Assembly (NCBI GenBank): GCA_963691655.1
Contig: OY829326.1
Span: 36,669,989-36,733,988 of the forward strand
Direction of reading: 5' to 3'
From: Toxonevra muliebris
Taxonomy: Eukaryota; Arthropoda; Insecta; Diptera; Pallopteridae
DNA: 64,000 nt
Shown here piece after piece: positions 11,513-24,903 of this stretch (the stretch's first letter is position 1; every line of letters starts with the position of its first letter). The position numbers and the translations under genes were made by a program. A model generated the notes under the pieces. It saw nothing but the letters and a program-made list of their open reading frames with translations, was not told the DNA's origin and did no database searches.

Positions 11513-12742
11513 TATTTACTTATATCTGACAAATGTTGTTGGAAATTGTCATTCAAATTTCACAAATTTCATTTTGTCGTGTTGCTGAATTTTCATTTGC
11601 TCATTTGTTTATGTCTCGTTTACTTAAAAAAATTTCTATTTCTTCCTACTAATTTTTTGTTTTTAAAAATCTTTTTATTTACTTTTTTTTTTTCTTTTCT
11701 ATCATTCACGAACGATGATGTAAAATGTCAAAAAAAATATTCATTTTTACAGCATTCACTTGTCACGTGCCATTTCATCTTTGCTTTCATGGCATTCATC
11801 GTCTTCGTTTATTTTATTTCGATTTGTTTTTTGTAAAGGTTTGCAATAAATGCGTTTTGCATGCAAATTGTATGCAACCAGCAACGACAACATTTTAGTA
11901 TCAGCAACACAAATCACAACAACAAATGTTAATGCGTGTGCAGTTGTTGTTTTTGTTGTATTTAGTTGGTTACAGCAATTTGTTGCTTTTGATTTGCGAT
12001 AAGAAAAATTGCAAGTATTTATTGTATACAATTTTCGATTTTTGCGCATAATTTATGAGGTGTTAATTTTCAAATATAATTATTAGATATCAATCAGTTG
12101 CAGGTACGATTGCGGAATTGCAAGTGGCTTTTTAGTTGCTTTTTAACTGGCATATGTAAATTTTTGATTACGTATCTATTCGTAGATCTCAATATATGTG
12201 TGTTTAAATTAGCTTGACCTGACTAATTAAGTCAATCTTTCAATTAATTACCAATTGATTAGTTGCTGAATTTCCAGTCTCAAACACATTTTCTGCATAA
12301 TCTCTTTGAGATATCCATTGAAATAAATTTTCATCCCCAAGGAAGTTGAAGGGAACGGAAGGGCGGAGTTCAGGGCATGCATGCATCTTTTGAAAATGAT
12401 ATCAAATAGAATAACGCAGAGAGTGAAGAGCTTTGAAAAAGAGGAAAGGTACTCCGAAACCAAGATAAAATAAAGTCTCTGGACTTGAAACGGGTTTAAT
12501 AAGGAAACTCATTTTAGAAGACCTGATACACCAGACTGCGACCAATGAAACGATATGTTGACCGGACCACTAGGTCTACAAAAATGCACTCAGCAGAGTA
12601 CATACAGAAGAGATTCAACATCAGTCCAATCCGAACGAATACCCGAACACACGACACTGGACATCTGCATAGGCTCTTCTTCTTCTTTTATGGGTTATAC
12701 CCATGAAGGAATAAGACGAGCTTTCCACATCAATTAATGCTG
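11513..12742. other. No recognised feature
   Basis: AT-rich sequence with poly-T and CAA/TTG triplet runs. Open frames here show no domains. Confidence 0.5.
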
Positions 12743-13054
12743 TGTGAGGCTGAGAGGAAAAGCGAGCTAAAATTTATATAAGAGCAAAAGTGAAATAATT
12801 TAGTGTGTCAGTGCAAGAATGGCATAAGTAATACTGTTTAGAGTGAAAATGAAACGCCTTAAAAGTAAGAACAAAAATGGTATAACAATTCTTTCAGAGC
12901 AAGAACAGCATAATTTTTTATTCCGTTTTCGCTCTGAACATATTTCGTTTCATTTTTGCTCTGAACATATTTCGTTTTGCTTTTGCTCTTAAGTAAAATT
13001 ATTCCACTTTTTTCTGAACGTAGAAGTTATACCACTTTTCCTCTCAGCCTCTCA
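12743..13054. mobile_element. 312-bp MITE, copy 1
   Basis: The 20-base terminal inverted repeat is close to TGAGAGGCTGAGAGGAAAAG, with one mismatch at the left end. The copy at 35312-35623 has the same length and only a few differences. Inside each end are iterated forms of 'agagcaaaantgaaa', direct on the left and inverted on the right. No convincing target duplication flanks either copy. It codes for nothing and must be mobilised in trans by an unidentified transposase. Confidence 0.85.
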
Positions 13055-13138
13055 TTTGTACACGAATGAAAGAGTTTTTAAGCGTAATCCGAACGGTAAA
13101 GTGGAAAGCTTCTCTCAGACAATTTGTACTCTTAGACG

Positions 13139-13770
13139 TTTTTTTTTTTTCTTTTTTTTTACACCAATGGTATGTGGGGCTCTCACCCACCAAAAACTTT
13201 CCCCTTGTTTGGACTTGTACCCGCCCTGGAACCGCTTTCACATTACTTCAGGGTGGAGTCCCTCTGTAAATCAATTTAGACTACCATCGTTGTACCTGCG
13301 TCCAGGTCTCGCTTCTTTGAGCGTAGCACGTATTCGACGAATTTGGCTATTAGTCGCCAATCCTCTTCGTTTACTGTCATTTTTTCTGCCACATTTTCAG
13401 CAGTAAGATGTCTCAGTTTGTCTTCTAGCAATTTACGGTTTTCTCCCCACTTATCGCACACGAAAAATGTATGGTTTGCGTCATTTTTTAGTACGTAGTA
13501 ATTAACTTTGCCAAAGGATCTACTGCACCATTTTTCTATGTTTGGAATTATCTTCGATGTCCACCTCCCTTTGGTTTCCGCTGACCAGCGCTCTTGCCAT
13601 AATTGCATTGCATGTGTTCTAGTGTGTTGCCATGTGTTTCCAGTTTCTTTTTTTTCTGCATCCAGATTTGTCTTCTTTCTTTTGCTAGAAATTCTACTGG
13701 TATCGTTCCGTTCTTGTTCTCGCATGTCTACTTCGAGCGGAATACGCAAAGCCCTGGTCTAAACAGCTCC
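13139..13770 (-). mobile_element. R1-type LINE 3' fragment, minus strand
   Basis: The poly-T at 13139-13162 is the 3' poly-A tail of a minus-strand insert. It is preceded on that strand by a short 3' UTR and the C-terminal coding remnant at 13276-13749. The 5' limit is unclear, near 13750-13800, and I could not match a target duplication across the two ends. Confidence 0.7.
13276..13749 (-). pseudogene. R1-type LINE C-terminal remnant with internal deletion
   Basis: The 157-codon open frame contains LREQER-like MREQERND, WQERWSAETKGRWT, IPNIEKW, VNYYVLK, NHTFFVC and ENVAEKM, in the order seen in the C-terminal part of R1-clade polyproteins. The segment normally holding the GHG loop and the first two knuckle cysteines, between VNYYV and the NHTFF block, is missing, so about 30 residues have been deleted in frame. 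The frame is open only by chance over this short piece. It is a different subfamily from the LINE at 2595. Confidence 0.75.
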
Positions 13771-16700
13771 TCAACCTTAGTTATAACTCAGTGGGAATTA
13801 TTTAATGGGGTGACATGCTGCCAGATTAGGGCTGCCATTCAATGACTTCTGTCGTGGTTGTGGCTCTCTACAAGTTAAAAAAAATGGCTTTTTTCTAAGA
13901 GTCAGTCGAACAAAAATTAAGTTAAATTAAAATATAAATGATCTATTAAAGTGTATACTAGACAGAAAATAAGAACCCAATTCATTAACTAAAATTAATT
14001 TAAGGTCGTTACATAAATCATAAGCAAAAGTACGTATGCAAATTTCATTCTATATTTTAAATCCATTCAATTTATGCTCTATATACATACATAAATATCT
14101 ACATATCTTTTAAATAATGTTGAATTAGTACCCGGAAATGTTTGAATACATTCTTTGCATGAACTTAATTGGAAATTATTCATTTTTATGTGTATAATTG
14201 AGTAATGACTTTGGAAAGAATTGGAACAATGCGCCACTACCAGCGAGAGCATAATGTGGATGCAAAAGAAGAAAGAGTAAAAAACGAAATAGCATAAATG
14301 CTCTTCAGAAAATTAGAAGAAGAAATGCATAGATAGAAGAATTTCAATTATAATTGCATCAAAATAAATCAATTAATATCAATTCAAAACAATTCCATAA
14401 ATTAAGTAAATAAATATGTACATACGTACTTTCCTCTGTGTTAATAAGCTCTAATTAAGTTATTTCCTTTCAATTACCTCACCTCACAAAACCTCACCTA
14501 AAAACTATAGCACAAAGGAAGTGTAACATTTATTGCACCACTTGGCATGAAAAGTTTTTAGTTAGTTTTCCATACGTTTATGCTCTTTATTTTTAATTAA
14601 AAATAAATCTCCAAATTCCTGTACTAGACAAAAAAAAAAAAGTAGTCAAATCCGCACAAATGGCTCCAAGCTGTTGCCATTCCATTTCCAAAGGAGATTT
14701 ACTAATTAAAAACATGCCGCTTTTACACTATATAGTAATATGCAAAATAGTTTCTTTCTTTCATTTCTGCACACACATACACATACACACGCAGAGTTTT
14801 TGCTGCTGTAAGCAATTGCAGAAGCATTTTAATTAGGAATTTCGCGTAGATTTTGAAAAATTCGATAGCAATGGAAGCTGAAGAAGTTCAAACTAATTGG
14901 AGGCTGACCAGCACTAGCAGCAAGCATCACCAACACTACCGCCAGCCAACATTGCCATCAACAGCAGCCACCGAGCCACACCGTTTGGTGAAAACAGTGA
15001 TTTGATATTTCTTCCTTTTTTTTGTTTGTTTTAGAAACATTTTTACATTACATTGCATAAAATTTTCTGGTAAATTGATTTTGTTGAAATGGAAAATAGA
15101 AAATGGCAAATATTTGTTTGTTTTTGTTTTTCGTGGTTTTAATTTAGTAGTCTCATAATATGTTTTTCCTTCTTATCATGCAAATGATTTGTCGCCGGAA
15201 ATAGTTGCTTGATATTTTTATGTGATAATTCAGAAGCAAAATGCTGTGCAACAGTAACAGCAACGAAGACGCTAGGAAGGAAATCAAAATAAATATTTTA
15301 TTTTTAATTTGCAAATCAATTGGTAAATAAATAAGATATAAAAAAAAAAAAAATTGTAAAAATGCAAAAATGGAAAAATAGAAAATTAATTACGAATACA
15401 TTCGAAATTGAAAGTTTTTTTTTTTATATTTGAATTCATTTGTTGATTTTGTGCAGATGCCGCTGCAAAAGTTCAAGATTAATGATTTTGTTCATCAATT
15501 ACAAAACACTTTCAGTATGTGCATTGTACATTTTTATGTATTTTTCTTTATTTCATATACACTGCGTGTGATTTTTATGGAATTTTTGCTTTACGCAATT
15601 CCAAAGCCCAAATGCGTTTACACATTATGCAAAAAAAAAAAAAAAAAAAATTTACAAAAATGTGTAGACTTCTTTTATTGAAGTGAGTGTAATTTGTATA
15701 GAAATTGAAGTTATATGTGAATATTTTATTGAAGAAATTCGTACATTAAAATAGATTCACATAAAAATCTTTTATTATTTCTCAAAGCTAGTGAAAGGCA
15801 GTTATATAATTTTAGTACCCATTAAAGAATAGCGAACACTTGAATGCTCTTCGTAGTTTCTTTCCAATTTGACTGAAAATCTGACATGAGAATAATGCTT
15901 TAGTTTGGAAAATCATTAGTCATTTCATTGGCAGTAGATTTATAATGATACAGCTAAAGCATTAGGAAAATAAACGTTGATGACAAGCATTAGCATTAGA
16001 GTAACAAATTTATGTATACTAGGCGTTAGCAGAATAAATCATTAGTATGCGAAAATGTTGCGAAAGTAAAAAATATTGGATGTTTTTGCGATTTCTGTCG
16101 ATGCGATTACAAACAAATTAAAACCAATAAAAACCATTTTTAAAAAGTGTTGTTAATTTCAAGGCAACTGATTTCAGTTTAGACGATGGTCAATGTTATT
16201 TGATTTTTCAATTAGATTCTACAATGGAAAGCTCAAATTCCTCATTGGAAAGATCATATCGTGAGGAGGTAATGGAAAAAATCGCAAAATAAAATTAGTT
16301 ATGATTCTAGAAATTCAATTTCCAGACTTTCACATTCCTGACTGTGTCGCCTATAAGAAAAAGATAGATATAAAACAATGTTTAAAAATCGTTGAATACT
16401 AGAGGTTATAAATTTTTTTTTACTTTCTTTTCTTTACCTTGATCATTAGACAAATAATGATAGCTAAAAAATAGCTTCAAATTACAATTGTTCAAATCTT
16501 AATGCTTATTTTTAATCATAAGGATGTTTTTTAATGCAAATGTCATCGGACTACTATTAGAATTGCTCCAGTTCGAATGCTTCTTTTTAATCATTAGGAT
16601 TGTTTTTTCTAGTGCTAATGTAAATCATTATTGACTACTTGTAATGATTATTCTCCATCTAAGAATTAAGCCTTAGAGAACTGGGATTACAGTCTTTTAC

Positions 16701-16884
16701 TCATTTACTGAACCACCGAGGTAATTTTTAATAATATTTGTTGGCTTCCATTGACTACTTGTTCGATTTCGATAGCATCGAAATCCAGATGCTCATCAAA
16801 AGCGGCATAGCTTCAGTTGAAATGTCCTGCAGAACGGCAAACTCTCTGATCTGTTTAAATTCAACCAAAGCATATGTTAAAATT
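13771..16884. other. No gene recognised apart from a weak exon candidate
   Basis: AT-rich with A runs (15340-15352 and 15630-15650) and short CA tracts near 14772-14790. The only sequence of distinct composition is the small frame at 14871-15005. Confidence 0.5.
14871..15005 (+). other. Possible short coding exon or uORF (low confidence)
   Basis: An ATG in acceptable context (gcaATGG) opens 44 codons reading MEAEEVQTNWRLTSTSSKHH and continuing rich in Gln, Thr, Pro and His. It lies in a GC-rich island within very AT-rich DNA. Fly coding exons and 5' UTRs often look like this. A donor-like TTTG/GTGAAA occurs near 14987. There is no domain and no visible partner exon. Confidence 0.2.
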
Positions 16885-17300
16885 GCTTATTGCCCCTAAT
16901 ATGGTCTCTAATTGTTCTCGATGAAATCTTCTGCAATGCAATAGATCAAACCAAATTCGTCATTCAATGGAACTTCAGTGAGTACCTCGATGACTTTGAA
17001 TACATAGGTGGCATAGAGGCACGAACATCGAAGAAGTTGAAAAAATCACATATTTGGACAAAGTTTAACATCCACAAAATTTAAAAACCTTTGACTTTAA
17101 AATATTCGACCTGGCTTATTTTACTTCACAGTCAATGGTTGCCAAATCCCATCTCAAACGATGACTTGCTAACAATAAGCAATTGCTGTCCAGGTCAAGT
17201 AAGGGAAGTGGAAATGGATCGGCTGTGGACGTGGACCCAAAATGACCATGAATCATTAAATAAATATAAGAACACGCGAACTGCGGATATGACGAATTGA
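16885..17300 (+). pseudogene. LINE (RTE-like) reverse transcriptase remnant
   Basis: Two separated blocks resemble RTE-like RT. IQWNFSEYLDDFEY near 16963-17005 sits where IQW...LEDLDYADD is expected, and WLPNPISNDDLLT near 17139-17180 resembles the W-P-x-x-I-S-N-x-D-L-L block. REVEMDRLWTW then stands in for the RRWxW motif near 17205-17240. The remnant lacks a real YADD box and is interrupted by a stop at 17082-17084. The call is tentative; the fragment is related in type to that at 7372. Confidence 0.4.
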
Positions 17301-19977
17301 AGAATTGAAGATGGTAACATAACCACAGATCAATCGCGAATTATTATTTAGACTCCATTCGCCATCAAAAACTAAGAGACATTAGAAATACTAGTATTAA
17401 ACCGAGATTTCTAGGGATATCAACATTTTAAAAATTTTGTTTTTAACCTGTAGTGAAATTTTTTGCATCAAAAAATATTTCTAAATTTTCAAATGTTGAA
17501 AAATTGCAAATAAATTCTTCTCTCAGCAAATGTTTAGCTGGGTTTCCTACCTTGTATCAAAATCTTATGTTTCACAACGATGTCTACCTTCCTTAAGTGT
17601 TCGTTGAGTTTTCTATGCCGATTTAGAAAAAAATTTTCAAATGTTGAAAAATTTGTTGGTGTCTGCCACATGATGCCCAAAGGGTTTCCTTTGAGTGTTT
17701 CAATAATAAGTTCTTTTCTCGATAAGGAAATTAGAGAGGTGAGAAGAGTTTGGAAAAAATGAAATTCCTGGCAAGAAATCGAACCTGATCTACTAGAACC
17801 TGATCTAAAGAACAATTTGGGTACATATCGCTCATTTACTAAAAGAATGCCATAAGTCAAAAAACACGATTTTTGAGTTAATGATGCAGAACTATTCATT
17901 ATATCACGCTTGATATTGTGTAAAAATTTGTATACTCTGTATAAGATTTCTTCGTTTTTCTGCAAAGTGGGAGTCAATTGAAAACTTTAAACACGTTTTC
18001 TGCAAAATCACGTTTTTGAGTTATGACAGTCTTTTACAGTTTTTTGGTAAATGAGCAATCTCTGCACATTTCTTTGTTATCTTATATTTCTCTCTATCTT
18101 GACATCTTCTGGCACTCAATACAGCATTTTTCAAAACGAATTTACTACGAGTTCAAAACCTTTTAATGATGCATGCCTCTCCGAAAGGACTAAAATCTCT
18201 ACATAATCTCTGACCTCTTCTGTGCTGTTTAATTTTTAATATATATCGACCCAATGAGTCATGATATGTTACCCTAAAATCAAAGACCACTACAGCTCTG
18301 CTCTCCAGAGCCCTCAAACGGATCCTGTGAACCATGTAAGTTTGTGTTCTCTAATGGAATACAACCAGTTACTAAAAAGCTTAACCAAACTGTTCCCAAT
18401 TACAGTAGTCTCTAGGAAATTCAAAAAACAAAAAATAGGTCGACGGCAAGTACAAAATTGAAATTTACTATTATGTATATCAGATATAATTCAGATTAAG
18501 AAATTTACACGAGTCCATTTAAACATAGCTAAACTCAAATTATGATAAGTATAAACTTATGTTGCTATTAATTATAACAGTTGTGATTTCCTCAATTTCT
18601 AGATATGTATTTATATTTAAGTAATTGAACAAGCAATTTTAATAAAAAAATATTTTTTATTTTCCCTGAGAATCACTGCACTTAAATACTTTGAGCCATT
18701 AGAATGTTATTAATTTTAAAAATTGTTACCCACGATTGTTACCAAAAGCCTTTGAGCAACAGTAAAAAAATAATAAGTTTTCTTTTTACGCTATGTACGC
18801 TTTTTAGTTATTTAAAAAAAAAAAAAAAAACATTCTTCAAAATATTTAGAATAGAACGGAAATGCCGAAATATGCCAAAGTAATTTTTTGAATCACAAAC
18901 TAAGACAAGAAGCGACGACGAAGAAAAGTTCAATAAACTTTTGCGCATTAAATATCATTAAAATCTTGCATGTCAAATAACTACAAATGTGTACAACAAT
19001 AAAACATAAAAAATAATGCAATAAATCCAAAAAAGAAAAACTACTTAATATAAGACTAATAAAAAAAAAATTAACAAAAATTGGTTATTCTTGCAATAAA
19101 AAGACATAAACATCGAACACTTAACCACTAAATTTGGTTTTCTTAATAAAACAAAAGCTCATTAAATTATGTGAAGAAATTGAATAGTTTTAAAAGGAAT
19201 AACTGTCTGCTTCTTTGTCAATAAGTCTGTCAGTCTTTATTAAATATAGAAGGAGGAGTATGTATTTATGTACAACAACAACAACTCTGACATTTCCTAC
19301 AAACACGCAATCACTCAAAATCACACTCTAATTTTAAGCTACTTACTTACACTTGCATGTTACCAGTAATCAATTAATTCATCAGTAGCTGCGCGATTTT
19401 GTTGTCAAATAATAATATTAAAAAAAAAAATAATAATAATAATAACAACAAAAAAGAAACACGCATTCGCAAGAAGTTCATTGTTTTATTTTTGTTTTTG
19501 ATTACTTAATTTTCATATGAATTATGTGAGAATTTAATTTTGTTTTTGGATTGAAGAACGTTGAACTTTTATTTGTATTGCGTTTTTCTTTGTATACAAT
19601 GCTTAATTAAAATGTCTAATGTTTTATTTTTACGAATAAAGATAATTTTTTTCAATAATATTTCCAAATCAGCACTTAATTGGGATTGATTGAGACATGA
19701 TTCATATGACAAAATTAATTTTTTTTATTATAAGTTAGGCTGAATAAATATTTATAAGACATACCTTCAATGTTGAGAGTCACAATTATTTATCTGCAAA
19801 AAAAAAAAAAAATATTATTCATTAGTTTATTAATGGTGTAGACAAGTTTTAATATGCTTTTTTTAAGTGGTCCATTATTTTTTTTGTAGTCATGAGAGAT
19901 TTTAATAATCAAGGCACTTTTGACTTAATTAAACCAACTCAGCAGTTAACAATGAAGAAAACTCATAGTCACTATTA
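17301..19977. other. No recognised gene
   Basis: AT-rich. Two minus-strand open frames stand out only for length: 17534-17977 (147 codons) and 18153-18335 (60 codons, Arg-rich, containing LESRAVVVFDFR). I recognise neither and see no gene structure around them. Confidence 0.45.
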
Positions 19978-20134
19978 CTAGCGGAATCAAGGGGTGGGTG
20001 TTTTGAGGCTATACCCCCTCTCCCTATCCCCCCTTTTGCCGATAAAAATCTTATACATTTTGATCGCTGGTCATAAATGAAAAAAAAAATCATTTGAGCC
20101 CTCTCCCTACTTAGGAAGTCTCTGGATCCGCTAG
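19978..20134. mobile_element. Small inverted-repeat element (hAT-like?)
   Basis: The ends are CTAGCGGA (19978) and TCCGCTAG (20134), with C/G-rich subterminal runs (ccccctctcccta, gccctctcccta). 'tcacta' occurs within ten bases outside each end but not at identical spacing, so a duplication is not clear. Confidence 0.4.
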
Positions 20135-20155
20135 AGTTCACTACAGTTAATTCCA

Positions 20156-20622
20156 TTAACCCTTTGACGCCCGAATTATAATTGGGCTTGAGAGAAACCT
20201 TTTGTTGTGAAATTATGGTTACTTAGGTCCTCCATAATCATGACCCCAAATTTCTTGCTTCTACATTGATTTGTTTGTTCTTTATTAAAAGTTAAAAAAC
20301 ATAGCTATGAAGCAGTAGACAATCACTGGATAACTCCTTTTCTCCAATTTTTTGATTTTCATATTCTCTTATCTTTTATAAACATATCTGATCAAAAAAT
20401 TTCCGGTTAATAATAATAATTTTTTGGTGGACTTCAAAGACAAAACATTAAAAAAAAATTACTTAAGCAAGAAATTTCAAATATTCGTTAATCAGCAAAC
20501 TGGAAGAATACCTGGCAGAACCGAATACAAATAGCGTTAATAGTAATATATGTTAAACGTTTTATTTATGCCAAATTAAAGTGAATGTTGCATACACGCT
20601 ACATTGGGTATGAAAGAGTTAA
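20156..20622. mobile_element. TTAA-flanked MITE, family B copy 1
   Basis: TTAA at 20156-20159 and 20619-20622 flank a 459-base insert starting CCCTTTGACGCCC and ending in the complement of CTCTTTCATACCC. TTAA targets with C-rich starts are piggyBac-like. The interior matches the reverse complement of 57885-58259, for example 'ccaattttttgattttcata' and 'ggacttcaaagacaaaac'. Confidence 0.7.
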
Positions 20623-23600
20623 AGTGTCCTTAAAACAAAGCTCTTTGAAACTATTTAATAGTTAAGGAATAATCAGAAATAGCTTCTGTTTGTACCGAAA
20701 ACAATCAATCTGGTTGATAAAATTAAAAAATCTAAGAAATTAACACTTTCATGACCATTGGGATATATGCGCCTCATCTAAACTTTTTACTTTCCAAGCT
20801 ATATCTTTTGAACAATTCTAGCCAAAAGGAATCTCTTTGCTAAAAGAAAATGTAGCTTGGGAAGAAATGACTAATTGGGATCTTATAGTGTAAAAGTACT
20901 ACAAGGTCATCTAAGGTCAAAATATTATAATTTTTTTGAAACATATTTAAGAATGTTCTGTATTTTATGTTATGTTATTAGATAAAAGATATGAAACTTT
21001 GGAAACCAAATGTCTTTATATTCACATTTGTATTTCCATATTGGATTGATTTCTTTTCTTTATTACACTGATATAATGTTCTATTTTACTGGTTTTTATA
21101 GATTTTTTCACACGTAGAATTCAAAAAAAATTATATTTGGAAACACTTTGTTTAAAAAAGTTTTTTGTTATACACGAATCCGTAAAAATATAGGGGAGTG
21201 ACGTCAGGGTTGGAGCATGCTTTGACTTATAATATAACCTTTTTTTCACTTAGCTTTCTCTGCGCAAAATTTTGTTAAGATTGCCCGAAGGAATTTACGC
21301 TGAATATTGAGCACAACGGGGACTCTAATTAAGAGTTCAACAAAAAACTGTAAATCAAAGTCAAAACTATCACTTCAGAAAACATATGATATGTAATTCT
21401 CTTTTTAGGAATCAGAATATGCAAGTCCCACCTAGTTTTGGTATTAGTGTGGCGTCGAAGTATCTTATGGTCTATACCACATTGGGTTCCAGAACATTTG
21501 GTTTTGGTTTTACGTTGTAATAATTACAAATAGAATTTAAATTAAAACACTCTCATGTTTAAACAAAATCAATTCTACAAGTGTTAAAATTTCTGACGTT
21601 TGTTAGAAATCGACAAGTGTTTGATTTTTCTTACATTATTTATAACTTTTATGGTAAAACTGGTGTGATTTGTGTGCTTTTTCAATACCGTCCGATATTT
21701 TTATTGATATTGCTGGCATATTTCAAAATGATGAATGAGTCAATGATTTCATTGATGATTCAATTGGACAACTTCAAAGTAAAATCTACGAAATGTTAAG
21801 AATTTATTTTTAAGAAATATCAAAAGATCTTGAAATTTGTCAAATAACTGAAATAAAAATTATATTGAGAGTTTTTTTTTTTCAAACATTAACCGATTAA
21901 CTTTGTAGAACTATAGATTTTGAATACAACAAACTTGTATAAAATCTTGCTAACGCTATTATTGAAATCAAAAAAAAATTAATTTCACAACAAAAGCGCA
22001 CGATTATCACAATTTGCTGACAACCACAAAATGAAAAATTGTATTAAAATTGAATTTAATGAATTTTTATATATGTAACTTACGAAAGAACAATACTTTG
22101 GCATTTCGAGCAACCAACTAGCGGCAGTGAGAAGAAGAAGAATTCCAACATTCATGCAAGTATTTATAAATTCACACATTTGTTAACATTTTGAAGATAC
22201 TAATCAGTTACATACTGACAACACATGCTCGTAATATCCGTTAGCTACATTTAGCACTTAGCTGGGTTTCTTGACTGCTTGCAAATGAGTGTCATGTCAA
22301 ATTCAAAAAGCCAAGCTATTTATCTTTTCAATGAGTAAGTATTTTGCAATAGCCTTAAGAAAAAAAAAGACTAAAGGTATTTCAACAAAAAAAATAGACA
22401 AAAAATAAAAACATAAAAACTAAACTGGCATTAAAATAATTTTGTTTTTATATCTAATAAAACTAAAATCAAAACCAAAGATAAAAAAGACCAACGTGAA
22501 TTAAGTAATTCATTGTCGTCAATTTTCCAAATACAATGTACGACGAAAACATATGAATGTATCCACCAACATGTCTAAGAAGTAACAATTGCAATTCTGG
22601 TCACATTGCAGTAGTTGTTTTTGTATATTGTCAGTTAGAGTTGTGTACGTTTGATACAACAACAAGTTACGTTTGCTGGTGTGAAATATAAAACACCTGC
22701 AACACAAAACTTGGGAAGAAAACAAACAACAACAAAAAAAAAAAAAACAAAAATGAAAAACTGCAAAGCTAAATAATTTTCAACACTTTACACTGATATG
22801 TGCAACTTTTAGTGAAATAATAAAAAATGAAAAACAACAACAAACTAAGGGAAGTTTTTGTGAAATTCTTGAAGATAACGACAGCATGAAATTTGCTGAC
22901 AGAACATAAAAACTTAAAAATAAAAAATATTTACACATGATTTTATTGGCATAAAATTGTAGCAGATAAGCACTGAAGATAATATTAAATTGTAGTCAAA
23001 TTATTTATTCTTTTTTTTTTGAAATTAAGTTTTTTGTTTTATTATTTTCTTTGGAATTATAAACAACTATTAAATTTTAACCCACATTCTTTACTTTTAG
23101 CTCGATTATAAACAACTTGCGTCCTTGTTTTAATTTATTTCAGTATAGACAACATTGACAAGGAAAATTAAAGTGCCCATTTAAAAAATTGTATCTCACG
23201 CGCAGAATCTGAAAATCTCAACAACAAAAAAAAACGGAATAGTACAAGAAAATATTTCAACAATTATTTAAAACCAACCAACTAACAAAAAAAAAAAAAA
23301 AAAAACACTGTAAACTGTAATAACAATTTTTTTTATTTATTATCGAGCAGCATGATCGTTTGGCTTCAATACACAAACATAAAAAAAAAAACAAATTTGT
23401 TGTTTTATTGGACACTGTGTAAAAATTATATATGGTTACAAGAAATAAGAACTTAATTAAGGAGAAACCAATTCAACTTGAGTGAACTGTTTACACAGTT
23501 TGGTAAAACTCGATTTTCAAACCAATTCTGAAGCATAGTTTCCTGCAAAACAGGGTCGTCATTTTATATTTCTCGTGATAAGTTGGATTTGGAGATATTC

Positions 23601-23950
23601 AGATAAATGTCCTTAAAATATTCTTATAAATTAAATCAATCACAATCACAAACAATTTTATGTGTTGTAATTTTTAGCATGGAATTTTAAAAATGTTTTC
23701 GTGCTTTCCCAAAACTAAAAAAATTATTAACATTTTAAATTGTAAAGTTTAGAGTTAAATTAGGCTATGTTTGGCGAAAAGCAATTTAAGTTTTTGTCAG
23801 CAAAAATATTTGTCACACTGTATTCGTTAGTATTTGAAGCAAAAAGAAAGAAATATATTCTTAGACCATAGTTTTGTTGTAACAAAATTACACACTTTGA
23901 ATTTACATATTTATTTATAATTACCTAATGGAGTTTTTCTTTTGTCATTG
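20623..23950. other. No recognised gene
   Basis: AT-rich with many A/T runs (23285-23305, 22735-22748). Short open frames carry no domains. Confidence 0.5.
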
Positions 23951-23954
23951 CAAT

Positions 23955-24903
23955 AAAGGGCATAGCCGGGTTTCCATGTCAAAAATGCCCCCAAACCGAA
24001 TCAAGTTTCGCATAGACCCTTTTGAAGCACGTTATTTAAGAATGGCTTATGCTTAACAACTATGATTCAGACATCCAATTCGTATCTGTTGAAATAAATA
24101 AATTTCTTATTAGGCCCTGAAGACCCCATTTTTCCGACTTCAGGTCCATATTGTGGGTGAACTAGAGGTGATGGAGGAAAACTGAGTACGCACTCGTGAT
24201 AAGTCGACCCTAAGTTACAATAAAACCGTTTGAAAATCTCGCACATAAGGCAAAAGTTGAAAATTTGTTCCACTGCGTAATGAATGTGATATACCATAGC
24301 TCAACTAGGGTGGTAAAAAAAAAATTTTTGAGTTTTCATAAAAAACATTTTTGCCAAAAAAATTGTTTAAAAAAATGTTGTGAAAATAGCAGATAGTTGA
24401 TAGTTAATAGCTTTAATTGATTTTTTTTCATGGCCTTATGGCATTTCATACGAAATGCCAATTTCAGTTTTTAAATTTTTTGACTCCCGTCCACACCTTG
24501 CAAAAATCAGAAAAAATTGGAGTATGAGTATTCAAAAGAGACTTATTTACGTAAGAAAATTAAAGTAGTAAACCAATTTTTAGTATGAAAAAATTGCATG
24601 TGAAAATTTTCGCGGTTTTTTTCATCGCGAATTTCGCGTTAGAAAATTCGCGAAAAAATTTCAAATGTGTCTCCAAAACCGAAAATCCACGGTGAATTTT
24701 TCCAGATTTTTCCTATGATTAGTTAAGCTGAAAAACGCGAAAAACAAAATTTATAAAATCCGCCATTACTCATTAAAAATTGCAGATAATGGTCTGAAAA
24801 TTTAGCCAAATCATTCCTAAATAAAGTGCTTTAAAAGAGTTTATGCGAAACTTGATTCGGTTTGGGGGCATTTCTGACATGGAAACCCGGCTATGCCCTT
24901 TTC
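23955..24903. mobile_element. Element with ~90-bp terminal inverted repeats
   Basis: From 'aaagggcatagccggg' at 23955 the sequence is repeated inverted up to about 24903. The arms are about 90 bases with roughly eight mismatches and include 'cccccaaaccgaatcaagtt' in both. The 760-base interior is AT-rich and non-coding. I found no target duplication. The superfamily is not assigned. Confidence 0.75.

Noticed and set aside
17534..17977. 147-codon minus-strand open frame
   Set aside because: No recognisable motif, AT-rich third positions no different from surroundings, no splice or promoter context.
18153..18335. Arg-rich minus-strand frame as a host exon
   Set aside because: No acceptor or donor pair and no family recognised; kept only as a note in the surrounding region.
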